From assembly GCA_934454845.1 (NCBI GenBank), contig CAKSGV010000001.1, positions 62,001-126,000 on the forward strand: a stretch of 64,000 bases of DNA. The letters run 5' to 3'. The notes below the pieces were generated by a model that was not told the origin of the DNA, did not search any database, and worked only from the letters and a program-made list of their open reading frames with translations. Within the stretch, counting starts at the first letter, position 1. Every line of letters begins with the position of its first letter. Positions 41,228 to 48,931 of this stretch are shown one piece after another. Origin of the DNA: an uncultured Eubacteriales bacterium. Lineage in GTDB: Bacteria > Bacillota > Clostridia > Oscillospirales > Acutalibacteraceae. Position numbers and translations under genes: made by a program.

Positions 41228-41986
41228 ATGAACTGTCGCACCGATCTTGCCGATGAAAATGAAGATTTTTCCGAAACTAATGTCGCACTGAGAAAAAATT
41301 TCGGAGAAATTGAGCTTTTAGGAATTAAAAACGAAAAACATAAAAATTTTATTATAAATTTCAAGCCAGATACTCTTATTTTGAATTCCGAAGATTTCAA
41401 ATCGGCTTGTATATTTGCACTTAACTTGCTTAAGCCTGAATTTTTTTCAAAAATTTTGGTTTGCGGACTCGGGAATCCCGATATCACATCTGATTCTTTA
41501 GGAATTAAAACAGCTGAAAAAATATTTGTTACCGCGCATATGAAAAAGGAATCCTCCGAAAATAATATAAAAGAAATTTCTTCTTTTATTCCCGATGTAG
41601 CAGGAAAAACAGGGATTGAAAGCTTCGAACTTATTAAATCGGCTGCGAAACTTGCCAAAGCCGACCTTATAATAGCAATCGATTCTCTTTGCACTTTAAA
41701 TTCAAAAAGGCTCTGCTCTACTCTGCAATTTTCAGACAGCGGAATAGCCGCAGGCTCGGGAGTTAAAAAGCATACTCAAAAACTTGATAAAGAAAATTTA
41801 AAAATTCCGGTGATCGCGGTGGGAATGCCGACTGTTATCGATATCGGAAAACTGACGGAAAAAAGCATTGATCTAACCGTCACACCGCTCGATATCGATA
41901 TCCTGATTAAAAAACCTGCAAAATATTTAGCCGCCGCTATAAACACCTTTTTAACCGACGGATTTTTCTCTGAAGCTGCCGAATAA
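41228..41986 (+). CDS. gpr: Germination protease GPR (short form)
   Basis: Aspartic-type A25 protease that degrades small acid-soluble spore proteins at germination. The 252 residues show RTDLADENE at the N-terminus (propeptide/SASP-like site), VCGLGNPDITSDSLGIK near 82, FIPDVAGKTGIESFE, IIAIDSL near 147 and QFSDSGIAAGSGV. The catalytic aspartates of the family lie in the GLGN and IAIDSL motifs. It is shorter than Bacillus GPR (about 370). The ATG at 41228 follows CAGGTGA; a GTG three codons earlier is less likely. Synteny with spoIIP confirms the call. Confidence 0.92.
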   Translation: MNCRTDLADENEDFSETNVALRKNFGEIELLGIKNEKHKNFIINFKPDTLILNSEDFKSACIFALNLLKPEFFSKILVCGLGNPDITSDSLGIKTAEKIFVTAHMKKESSENNIKEISSFIPDVAGKTGIESFELIKSAAKLAKADLIIAIDSLCTLNSKRLCSTLQFSDSGIAAGSGVKKHTQKLDKENLKIPVIAVGMPTVIDIGKLTEKSIDLTVTPLDIDILIKKPAKYLAAAINTFLTDGFFSEAAE

Positions 41987-42010
41987 CCCCTCTTTTATTT
42001 GCATATAAAT
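41981..42010 (+). promoter_or_regulatory. Possible SigE-type promoter of spoIIP
   Basis: GAATAAC (41981-41987), a 14-base spacer and CATATAAAT (42002-42010) resemble a mother-cell promoter. SpoIIP is needed in the mother cell, which fits. The -35 match is partial. Confidence 0.35.
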
Positions 42011-42040
42011 TATATAACTAATTTTCAGGGGTGCAAAAAA

Positions 42041-43090
42041 TTGAATTATAAGGGTACTCTCGCGAAATTTATCGTTTGCATAATCTCTTGCGTAACGGTG
42101 ATGATCTACGGCTGCTTTTCCTTTCTCTGTGCAGCCGATAGATTCACAGCCGAAGAAAATATAACTATAAACAGCACTGTAACGACCGTTACGGATATAA
42201 AACTTTCTAAAAAAACAGATTCGTCTGCTGTTTCTTCCCCCGCTTCTCACTCTTCAAATGTTGTAGAATCAAAAGTTGTTCCCGCCGCCTCAAAAGCTGA
42301 AGCTATCGGAAAAGTGACCGAAAAATTCATTTCTCCTTATACAGCAAAAACCTCATATAAAAATATATATGTTAAAAATTCCACAGACCTTGATATAAAT
42401 ATAAAATCGCTTTATGAATCTAAACTTAAATATAATATTGAAGAAAATAACGAGCCTCAAGTGCTTATAATGCACACTCATACCACCGAATCTTTTCTCC
42501 CGGAAAGCCGCGATTTCTATACTTCTTCCGACCGCTCAAGAACTACCGACGAATCAAAAAATATGGTAGCCCTCGGAAATATTGTAACGGATAAATTAAA
42601 TCAAGCGGGAATAAAAACTCTTCACGATAAAACAACTCACGATTATCCGTCTTATAACGAAAGCTATAACAGAGCCTCAAAAACAATATTATCTTATCTC
42701 AAAAAATATCCGAGCATAAAAATAGTGATTGATATGCACAGAGACGCAATTTCACCGTCTGATACAGAAAAAGTTAAACTTACGACGGAAATAAACGGTA
42801 AAAAAGCCGCGCAAATAATGCTTGTTCAAGGCTCCCAGAGCGGAAATGTGAAAAATTTCCCGAATTGGCAGGAAAATTTAAAGCTTGCCCTCAAATTGCA
42901 GGAAAGCCTTGAAACAAAATATCCCACTTTGGCAAGATCGCTCTCGCTTATGTCGAGAAACTATAATGAAAGCTTAAGCACAGGCTCAATGCTAATAGAA
43001 ATAGGGACCGACGCAAATTCTTTGGAGGAGGTAAAATATTCAGCCGAGCTTTTAGGTAATACTTTAAGCGAGCTGTTAAAAAAACTATGA
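42041..43090 (+). CDS. spoIIP: Stage II sporulation protein P
   Basis: Amidase/endopeptidase of the DMP engulfment complex, membrane-anchored in the mother cell. The 349 residues have one N-terminal transmembrane helix (about 9-31) and a SpoIIP domain with VLIMHTHTTESFLP near 145, VIDMHRDAI near 228 and SMLIEIGTDANS near 318, the His/Glu zinc site. I place the start at TTG 42041 (reading LNYKGTLAKF) because AGGGG lies 9 bases upstream; the upstream frame has no site. It follows gpr with 54 bases between, as in Bacillus. Confidence 0.93.
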   Translation: MNYKGTLAKFIVCIISCVTVMIYGCFSFLCAADRFTAEENITINSTVTTVTDIKLSKKTDSSAVSSPASHSSNVVESKVVPAASKAEAIGKVTEKFISPYTAKTSYKNIYVKNSTDLDINIKSLYESKLKYNIEENNEPQVLIMHTHTTESFLPESRDFYTSSDRSRTTDESKNMVALGNIVTDKLNQAGIKTLHDKTTHDYPSYNESYNRASKTILSYLKKYPSIKIVIDMHRDAISPSDTEKVKLTTEINGKKAAQIMLVQGSQSGNVKNFPNWQENLKLALKLQESLETKYPTLARSLSLMSRNYNESLSTGSMLIEIGTDANSLEEVKYSAELLGNTLSELLKKL

Positions 43091-43302
43091 AGAAAAATAA
43101 AAAGGGAAGGTTATTTTTTAAATCGTTTTTATTCAGTATGGTTGTGGCGTTCTGCCTGATTTTCTCGGTCTACGGCGTATCGAAAGCATATTCGGCCTGC
43201 AGAAAAATCGGGTTTGATGAAGATAAAAAAGCCGTTGAGATAAGTAAAAACGGCTTTAGGATTCTTGATTTTAAATTTACAAAAAAACCGGGTTCAAATT
43301 AA
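43087..43302 (+). CDS. Small single-pass membrane protein after spoIIP
   Basis: The 71-residue product has a basic start (MKKNKKGRLFFK), one transmembrane helix (about 15-34) and a polar extracytoplasmic tail ending in KKPGSN. I do not recognise the family. It overlaps the spoIIP stop by four bases (ATGA), so it is probably translated together with spoIIP and may be a partner at the engulfing membrane (inference). Its last codons form the first half of the terminator hairpin. Confidence 0.75.
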   Translation: MKKNKKGRLFFKSFLFSMVVAFCLIFSVYGVSKAYSACRKIGFDEDKKAVEISKNGFRILDFKFTKKPGSN

Positions 43303-43317
43303 TGAACCCGGTTTTTT
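43282..43317. terminator. Bidirectional terminator after the spoIIP operon
   Basis: AAAAAACCGGGTTCA (43282-43296) and TGAACCCGGTTTTTT (43303-43317) form a perfect 15-bp stem with an AATTAA loop. It serves the plus-strand operon and the GGGtGRT gene, which ends at 43330 from the other side. Confidence 0.92.
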
Positions 43318-43329
43318 ATTTTTATTATT

Positions 43330-44343
43330 TTATTTATTCAGCGCCTGCTGAACTGCAACCGCACAAGCAACAGTCATACCGACCATCGGGTTGTTACCCG
43401 CACCGATAAGTCCCATCATTTCAACGTGTGCAGGAACTGATGAAGAACCTGCGAACTGCGCGTCTGAATGCATACGGCCCATAGTATCGGTCATTCCGTA
43501 AGAAGAAGGACCTGCAGCCATATTATCAGGATGAAGCGTTCTTCCTGTACCGCCGCCTGAAGCAACAGAGAAGTAGTTAACTCCGTTTTCATTGCACCAC
43601 TTTTTGTAGGTGCCTGCAACGGGGTGCTGGAAACGAGTCGGGTTAGTGGAGTTACCTGTAATGGAAACGCCTACCTTTTCAAGTTTCATTATAGCAACGC
43701 CCTCGGGAACATTATCTGCGCCGTAGCACTTAACATCGGCCCTTGCTCCCTTTGAGAAAGCTTTTTCGTAAACTACCTTTACCTCTTCCGAATAGGGATC
43801 AAACTCGGTTTCAACGTAAGTAAAACCGTTGATTCTTGAAATTATATAAGCCGCGTCTTTTCCGAGACCGTTAAGAATAACGCGAAGCGGTTTGATTCTA
43901 ACCTTGTTTGCGTTAAGAGCGATCTTTATAGCACCTTCGGCAGCCGCAAAGGATTCGTGACCCGCGAGGAAACAGAAGCACTCGGTTTCTTCCGAAAGGA
44001 GCATTTTTCCGAGATTTCCGTGGCCTAAACCAACCTTGCGGTTTTCGGCAACAGAGCCGGGGATACAGAATGACTGCAGACCTACGCCGATATTAGCGGC
44101 GGCAGTAGCTGCTGATTTATCGCCTGTGCGCTCAGCCTCTTTGATAGCGATGGCAGAGCCTACAGTGTAAGCCCATTTAGCGTTTTCAAAGCATATAGGC
44201 TGTGTTTCCTGAACTATGGTGTAAGGATCGATACCGTTTTTCTCACAGATATCCTTACACTCGTCAATAGAAGAGATACCGTAATTTTTAAGAACACCGA
44301 GGATCTTTGCCTCGCGTCTTTCATAACCTTCAAACTGTGCCAT
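43330..44343 (-). CDS. GGGtGRT-family protein
   Basis: The 337-residue protein of unknown function has the namesake motif ASGGGTGRT near 270, followed by a Met/Gly-rich segment (GPSSYGMTDTMGRMHSDAQF). Conserved hydrophobic and glycine stretches such as CFLAGHESFAAAEGAIKIAL and a Gly/Ala-rich C-terminus (VGMTVACAVAVQQAL) are typical of the family. It is encoded 14 bases after a NifU-like scaffold, the usual partner across anaerobes, hinting at an iron-sulfur or redox role. No enzyme activity is established. Confidence 0.92.
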   Translation of the reverse strand: MAQFEGYERREAKILGVLKNYGISSIDECKDICEKNGIDPYTIVQETQPICFENAKWAYTVGSAIAIKEAERTGDKSAATAAANIGVGLQSFCIPGSVAENRKVGLGHGNLGKMLLSEETECFCFLAGHESFAAAEGAIKIALNANKVRIKPLRVILNGLGKDAAYIISRINGFTYVETEFDPYSEEVKVVYEKAFSKGARADVKCYGADNVPEGVAIMKLEKVGVSITGNSTNPTRFQHPVAGTYKKWCNENGVNYFSVASGGGTGRTLHPDNMAAGPSSYGMTDTMGRMHSDAQFAGSSSVPAHVEMMGLIGAGNNPMVGMTVACAVAVQQALNK

Positions 44344-44357
44344 TATACCGTACCTCC

Positions 44358-45059
44358 TTATTCTTCACGCGGATCAATGTACTTGACAGCACCGTCTTCT
44401 TCATTGAAGCAGCCGTAATGACCCATTGATTTTTTGTAAGCCTCGTTCGGCTCCATACCCTTTTTAATAAGGTCTGTCATCTTACCGAGCGAAACGAATT
44501 CATAGCCTATGACCTCGTCATTCTCATCAAGAGCCATTCTTGTGCAGTAGCCCTCTGTCATTTCAAGATATCTTACGCCTTTCGCTTTTGTTCCGTACAT
44601 AGTACCAACCATTGAGCGTGCGCCTTTTCCGAGATCTTCCATTCCGGCTCCTATTACAAGGCCGCCCTCAGAGAAAGCTGACTGGCTTCTTCCGTAAACG
44701 ATCTGTAAGAAAAGCTCGCGCATAGCGGTGTTTATTGCGTCACAAACAAGGTCGGTGTTTAAAGCTTCAAGAACAGTCTTGCCGGGAAGAATTTCTGCAG
44801 CCATTGCTGCGGAATGTGTCATACCCGAACATCCGACGGTTTCAACAAGAGCCTCTTCTATAACTCCGTCTTTAACATTAAGCGAAAGCTTGCAGGCTCC
44901 CTGCTGAGGTGCACACCAACCCACACCGTGAGTATAGCCGGAGATATCTTTTATCTCTTTTGCCTGTATCCACTTGCCTTCTTCCGGGATCGGAGCGGGA
45001 CCGTGCTTCGGACCCTTGACAACGGGACACATATTTTCTACTTCTTTTGAATAAATCAT
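44358..45059 (-). CDS. NifU-like iron-sulfur cluster scaffold protein
   Basis: The 233 residues carry a NifU/IscU-like core with cysteines in GWCAPQQGAC near 46-53, ETVGCSGMTHSAAMAAEIL near 75, plus later EGYCTRM and HYGCFN. The Asp next to the first Cys of canonical NifU is absent and the N-terminus (MCPVVKGPKHGPAP) is extended, so this is a divergent subgroup paired with GGGtGRT. The ATG at 45059 has AAGGAGA 6-7 bases upstream. Confidence 0.87.
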   Translation of the reverse strand: MIYSKEVENMCPVVKGPKHGPAPIPEEGKWIQAKEIKDISGYTHGVGWCAPQQGACKLSLNVKDGVIEEALVETVGCSGMTHSAAMAAEILPGKTVLEALNTDLVCDAINTAMRELFLQIVYGRSQSAFSEGGLVIGAGMEDLGKGARSMVGTMYGTKAKGVRYLEMTEGYCTRMALDENDEVIGYEFVSLGKMTDLIKKGMEPNEAYKKSMGHYGCFNEEDGAVKYIDPREE

Positions 45060-45091
45060 ATATGTTCTCCTTTCGGTATTCTAACGAAATT

Positions 45092-45120
45092 ATTATATCA
45101 TTTTTTAAATCAAAACTCAA
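45092..45120 (-). promoter_or_regulatory. Promoter of the NifU-like/GGGtGRT operon
   Basis: On the minus strand, TTGAGT (45120-45115), a 17-base spacer and the extended -10 TGATATAAT (box 45097-45092). Confidence 0.82.
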
Positions 45121-45140
45121 TACCCAAACCCGACATTTTT

Positions 45141-45557
45141 TTACTTTATTTTTCTTAATCTGATAAAATCTTCAAGAATTATAACAGCCGCAACAGCGTC
45201 TATTACCTGCTTGCGCTTTTTCCCCCTCGTATCGGAAAGATTGAGATAATTCTCCGCCGCCATAGTGGTACAGCGCTCATCGAAAAGGACTGTTTTTATA
45301 CCGCTTTTTTCTTCTAACTTTTCAGCGCAGTTTTTGCATTCCTCGGCTCTTGATCCGAGCGAACCGTTCATATTTTTAGGGAGACCTACGACTAAAAGCT
45401 CTGCTTTTTCCTCCTTTGCCTTTTTAGTTATAGCTTCTATCAGCCTATCCTCATTACGCTCATGTATTACTTCCCTCGGAAATACAAAACTTTCCGATTT
45501 ATCACAAACGGCAAGACCGGTTCTTGCTAGGCCTAAATCGACCGACATTATAATCAT
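45141..45557 (-). CDS. ruvX: RuvX/YqgF-family nuclease
   Basis: The 138-residue RNase-H-fold protein starts IIMSVDLGLARTGLAV (first catalytic Asp), continues with LLVVGLPKNMNGSLG and FDERCTTMAAENYL, and ends in the DAVAAVIILEDF region with the last Asp. Members are implicated in 16S rRNA 5'-end maturation and in Holliday junction resolution. It overlaps the histidine phosphatase gene by four bases. The next operon has its own promoter. Confidence 0.95.
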   Translation of the reverse strand: MIIMSVDLGLARTGLAVCDKSESFVFPREVIHERNEDRLIEAITKKAKEEKAELLVVGLPKNMNGSLGSRAEECKNCAEKLEEKSGIKTVLFDERCTTMAAENYLNLSDTRGKKRKQVIDAVAAVIILEDFIRLRKIK

Positions 45558-46225
45558 TTTTTATCCTCATCCATAACGAAATCAACTATTCTGTTTCTTT
45601 TTGGCATATAAGCGTCGGGCACGTGTGAATGATCGTTATAAAACTCAATTTCAAAGCTCATATCGGGAGTAAATTTAAGTAATGTTACCGATGTGTTTTC
45701 GCTCCAGGCGACCTCCGAAAGCTTTTCGATATTGTTAAACATAAGTCTGCACATAAGGCAGCGGATAATTCCGCCGTGCGAGGCACAGGCGACAGTTTTA
45801 TCCGGATTTTTCTTTACTATTTCCTTTATCGTTTCGTAAATTCTTTCGTAAGCTTCTCTCATTGGCTCTCCCTCAGGGGGAGCGAAATCCTGAGGATGAT
45901 TATTCCAGATATCCGCAAGACCGGGCACCGCCAAAAAAGTTTCTCTGAACGGCTTTCCCTCATAAATTCCTCCGCAGATCTCACGAAGTCCGCTTTTCGT
46001 TTCTATTTTTATGTTTTTATTCCCTCGCATAGCCTCAGCTGTTTTTAAAGCTCGCTTTAAAGGGCTTGAATAAATAGCGTCAAGATGAATGTTTTCAAAT
46101 CTTTTTTCTAAAAATCCAAGCTGGATCATACCCGTTTCGCTTACATCGCAATCCGTGCTTCCCTGAAAAAGGCGCTTTAAGTTTCCCATAGCCTCGCAGT
46201 GCCTTACAAGATAAATTCCCGTCAT
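45554..46225 (-). CDS. Histidine phosphatase family protein
   Basis: The 223 residues have the phosphohistidine motif LVRHCEAMGN at residues 5-14 (RHC in place of the common RHG), the second Arg in YSSPLKRALKTAE, LREICGGIYEGKPF and the second His in ACASHGGIIRCLM. It could be a CobC-like, phosphoserine or sugar phosphatase. I chose the ATG at 46225 (MTGIYLVRH) since GGAG lies 6 bases upstream; the frame is open for 15 more codons. It is first in a two-gene operon with ruvX. Confidence 0.9.
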   Translation of the reverse strand: MTGIYLVRHCEAMGNLKRLFQGSTDCDVSETGMIQLGFLEKRFENIHLDAIYSSPLKRALKTAEAMRGNKNIKIETKSGLREICGGIYEGKPFRETFLAVPGLADIWNNHPQDFAPPEGEPMREAYERIYETIKEIVKKNPDKTVACASHGGIIRCLMCRLMFNNIEKLSEVAWSENTSVTLLKFTPDMSFEIEFYNDHSHVPDAYMPKRNRIVDFVMDEDKK

Positions 46226-46260
46226 TTTAAACTCCGTTTCAATATATTTAAGCTGTAACG

Positions 46261-46289
46261 ATATTACCACAAAACCCCTTTAAATGCAA
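46261..46289 (-). promoter_or_regulatory. Promoter of the histidine phosphatase-ruvX operon
   Basis: On the minus strand, TTGCAT (46289-46284), a 17-base spacer and the extended -10 TGG-TAATAT (box 46266-46261). Confidence 0.78.
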
Positions 46290-46297
46290 TAATTCTA

Positions 46298-46326
46298 TTG
46301 AAAATCAAGCGCTTTTATTATATAAT
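46298..46326 (+). promoter_or_regulatory. Promoter of the PTS IIC-nth-pdxK operon
   Basis: TTGAAA (46298-46303), a 17-base spacer and TATAAT (46321-46326), divergent from the promoter at 46261-46289. The ATG is 36 bases beyond the -10 box. Confidence 0.85.
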
Positions 46327-46362
46327 GGGTGCAATCACTTTTTTAACAGAGGGGAAAGAGAA

Positions 46363-47430
46363 ATGAAAAAATATTTAAACCGCCTTTTTATTGACGGTCT
46401 TTCGGGAATGGCTTTCGGTCTGTTCTCCACCTTGATCATCGGCACGATAATCTGTCAGATAGGTTCTCTTATCGGGGATAATACTATCGGCAGATATATC
46501 ACGGTCATCGGTTCCGTCGCAAAAACAGTTACGGGCGCTGGAATAGGCGTAGGAGTTGCCTGCAAATTAAAGGCTTCGCCTTTAGCCACGGTTTCAGCCG
46601 CCGTTGCAGGTACTGTCGGCGCTTTCCCAAACCTTCTGATAGAGGGCTTTAAGCTCGGCGCCCCCGGCGAACCGCTCGGCGCTTTTATAGCCGCTTATGT
46701 GGCAGTTGAAATAGGTTTCCTCGTTTCCGGCAGAACCAAACTTGATATAATCCTTACTCCGCTTTGCTGTATTTTGGCAGGCTGTGCGGCAGGATATCTC
46801 GTAGGTCCTTATATTGCCGCCGCTATGAAGTGGATAGGAAATCTTGTAAATATAAATGTTGAAAAATCCCCAATCCTCGGCGGAATGGCGATCTCTGTTA
46901 TAATGGGAATTCTGCTCACTTTGCCGATTTCATCGGCAGCTATAGGAATTTCTATGGGTATCACAGGAATTGCCGCAGGCGCCGCAACTATCGGCTGCTG
47001 CTGCAATATGGTGGGCTTTGCGGTTATTTCCTACCGCGAAAATAAGCTCGGCGGTCTTGTGGCTCAGGGGTTAGGTACTTCTATGATTCAAATGCCTAAT
47101 ATTATCCGCCACCCGCAGGTGTGGATACCCTCTATAATTTCAAGCGCCGTTTTAGGCCCCGTTTCTTCTGCGGCTCTTAAAATGCTCAGCACCCCTGTAG
47201 GCTCAGGTATGGGCTCTGCGGGTCTTGTCGGTCAGTTTGCCGCTTTCGAGGCTATGACTAAGGGCAGTGAAACTGTCGCCGCTATGTCACCCTCGCTTGC
47301 AATAGTCGAAATTCTCGCTATGCACTTTATTCTTCCGGCAGTGATCTGCTTCGGAATAAGCGAGGCTATGAGAAAACTCGGATTTATTAAAAGCGGCGAT
47401 CTAAAGCTGGAGAATGTTTCGCGTGCGTAA
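46363..47430 (+). CDS. PTS_EIIC_2-type membrane protein
   Basis: The 355-residue polytopic protein of about ten helices is rich in Gly, Ala and Ile, with GLFSTLIIGTIICQIG, GAGIGVGVACKLKASPLATV and GMGSAGLVGQF. This matches the stand-alone PTS EIIC family 2, which lacks fused IIA and IIB domains. Function is unclear: a transporter without its own phosphotransfer partners, or a regulator. No IIA or IIB gene is nearby. AGGGGAAAGAG precedes the ATG. Confidence 0.85.
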   Translation: MKKYLNRLFIDGLSGMAFGLFSTLIIGTIICQIGSLIGDNTIGRYITVIGSVAKTVTGAGIGVGVACKLKASPLATVSAAVAGTVGAFPNLLIEGFKLGAPGEPLGAFIAAYVAVEIGFLVSGRTKLDIILTPLCCILAGCAAGYLVGPYIAAAMKWIGNLVNINVEKSPILGGMAISVIMGILLTLPISSAAIGISMGITGIAAGAATIGCCCNMVGFAVISYRENKLGGLVAQGLGTSMIQMPNIIRHPQVWIPSIISSAVLGPVSSAALKMLSTPVGSGMGSAGLVGQFAAFEAMTKGSETVAAMSPSLAIVEILAMHFILPAVICFGISEAMRKLGFIKSGDLKLENVSRA

Positions 47431-48070
47431 AAAAGAACTTGCTTTAAAGGCGGTAGAGGCGCTCAAATCGCTTTATCCCGACGCCGTTTGCTCGCTTGAA
47501 TATAAAACTCCTTTTCAGCTGCTCGTTGCCACCCGCCTTTCCGCTCAGTGTACCGACGCAAGAGTAAATCTGGTAACTCCCGCACTTTTTGAAAAATATC
47601 CCGATTCAAAATCTTTGGCTTTGGCAGATTTAAAAGATGTGGAAGAGCTTATAAAAAGCTGCGGTCTTTATAAAACAAAGGCTAGGGACCTTATAGAAAT
47701 GAGCAAGGCTTTAAACGAAAGATTCGAAGGCAACGTTCCCGATAATATTGAGGACCTTACCTCTTTGCCGGGTGTAGGAAGAAAAACCGCCAACCTTATT
47801 TTAGGCGATGTTTTTCATAAACCCGCAGTGGTAACCGATACGCATTTTATAAGGCTTTGCAACCGCTTAAAGCTTGTAAACACGACCGATCCAAAAAAGG
47901 TAGAGCTTGAAATGATCAAATATCTGCCGCCGGAAAAATCTTCCGATTTTTGCCATAGAGCGGTTATGTTCGGCAGAGATATCTGCACGGCAAGAATCGC
48001 GGACTGCCAAAGATGCCCTTTAGACGAATACTGCCCGAAAGAGCTTAAAAAGAAAGGTAAGAAAAAATGA
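47414..48070 (+). CDS. nth: Endonuclease III (DNA glycosylase/AP lyase)
   Basis: Removes oxidised pyrimidines. The 218 residues show the helix-hairpin-helix LPGVGRKTANLILGDVF with catalytic Lys near 120, VVTDTHFIRLCNRL with catalytic Asp near 138, and a [4Fe-4S] motif C-x6-C-x2-C-x5-C (CTARIADCQRCPLDEYC, about 195-211). The gene overlaps the PTS IIC gene by 17 bases. The ATG lies one base after GGAG, so GTG at 47423 is an alternative start. Confidence 0.96.
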   Translation: MFRVRKKELALKAVEALKSLYPDAVCSLEYKTPFQLLVATRLSAQCTDARVNLVTPALFEKYPDSKSLALADLKDVEELIKSCGLYKTKARDLIEMSKALNERFEGNVPDNIEDLTSLPGVGRKTANLILGDVFHKPAVVTDTHFIRLCNRLKLVNTTDPKKVELEMIKYLPPEKSSDFCHRAVMFGRDICTARIADCQRCPLDEYCPKELKKKGKKK

Positions 48071-48903
48071 TTAGGAAAAGAGTAGCGGCTGTTAACGATA
48101 TATCCTGCTTCGGCAGATGCTCGCTTACCGTGGCTCTGCCAATTATTTCCGCCGCAGGAATTGAAACAGCAGTTATACCCACGGCAGTCCTTTCCACTCA
48201 CACCGGCGGATTTAAAGGATACACTTTCCGCGATCTTACTGACGACATTCTTCCCGTCGCCCGTCACTTAAACAGCGAAAACATTAAATTCGACACTGTT
48301 TTTACAGGCTATCTCGGAAGTATCGCCCAGGCGGAAATAGTGAAAAGCGCTATAGCACTTTTAAAAAAGGATAATGCGGTTGTCATAGTCGATCCTGTTA
48401 TGGCAGACTTCGGAAAGCTTTACGGCGGATTTGAGCCCGACTTTCCCGAATATATGAAAAAGTTGATAACTTATGCAGACATTATCACACCGAATATCAC
48501 CGAGGCGTGCTTTTTAACCGATACCGAATATAAATCGCCTCCCTATGATAAAAAATATATTGAAGAGCTTTTATATAAATTATCAAATCTCACTTCCGCC
48601 TCGACTGTTATCACAGGCGTCAGGTTTGATGAAAAGAATATCGGTGCGGTCTTTCTTGAAAACGGAAATTTTGAATTTGTTTCCGATAAATATTATAATA
48701 TTACCTTTCACGGAACGGGAGATATCTTCTCAAGCGTACTTACTTCCTCACTTACTTTAGGCAAAAACCTAAAACTTGCTTGCTTAGCCGCAGTAAAATT
48801 TACTTCAAAGTGTATTGAATCTACGCTTTTGACCGATCCCAACCAGCGTTACAGCGTGAATTTCGAACCCGAAATTTCCTATCTTATTAAACTCCTTAAA
48901 TAA
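48067..48903 (+). CDS. Pyridoxamine/pyridoxal kinase (PdxK/PdxY type)
   Basis: The 278 residues of the ribokinase superfamily match the pyridoxamine kinase group: VAAVNDISCFGRCSLTVALP at the N-terminus, STHTGGFKGYTFRDLTDDI, VVIVDPVMADFGKLYGGF and the anion hole/catalytic Asp in FHGTGDIFSSVL near 220. It salvages vitamin B6 by 5'-phosphorylation. It overlaps nth by four bases (ATGA) and ends the operon. Confidence 0.93.
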   Translation: MIRKRVAAVNDISCFGRCSLTVALPIISAAGIETAVIPTAVLSTHTGGFKGYTFRDLTDDILPVARHLNSENIKFDTVFTGYLGSIAQAEIVKSAIALLKKDNAVVIVDPVMADFGKLYGGFEPDFPEYMKKLITYADIITPNITEACFLTDTEYKSPPYDKKYIEELLYKLSNLTSASTVITGVRFDEKNIGAVFLENGNFEFVSDKYYNITFHGTGDIFSSVLTSSLTLGKNLKLACLAAVKFTSKCIESTLLTDPNQRYSVNFEPEISYLIKLLK

Positions 48904-48928
48904 AAAATCCCCTTTCGGGGATTTTTTA
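48902..48928. terminator. Bidirectional terminator after pdxK-like gene
   Basis: AAAAAATCCCC (48902-48912), TTTC loop, GGGGATTTTTT (48917-48927). It lies between converging genes ending at 48903 and 48932. Confidence 0.9.
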
Positions 48929-48931
48929 TTT

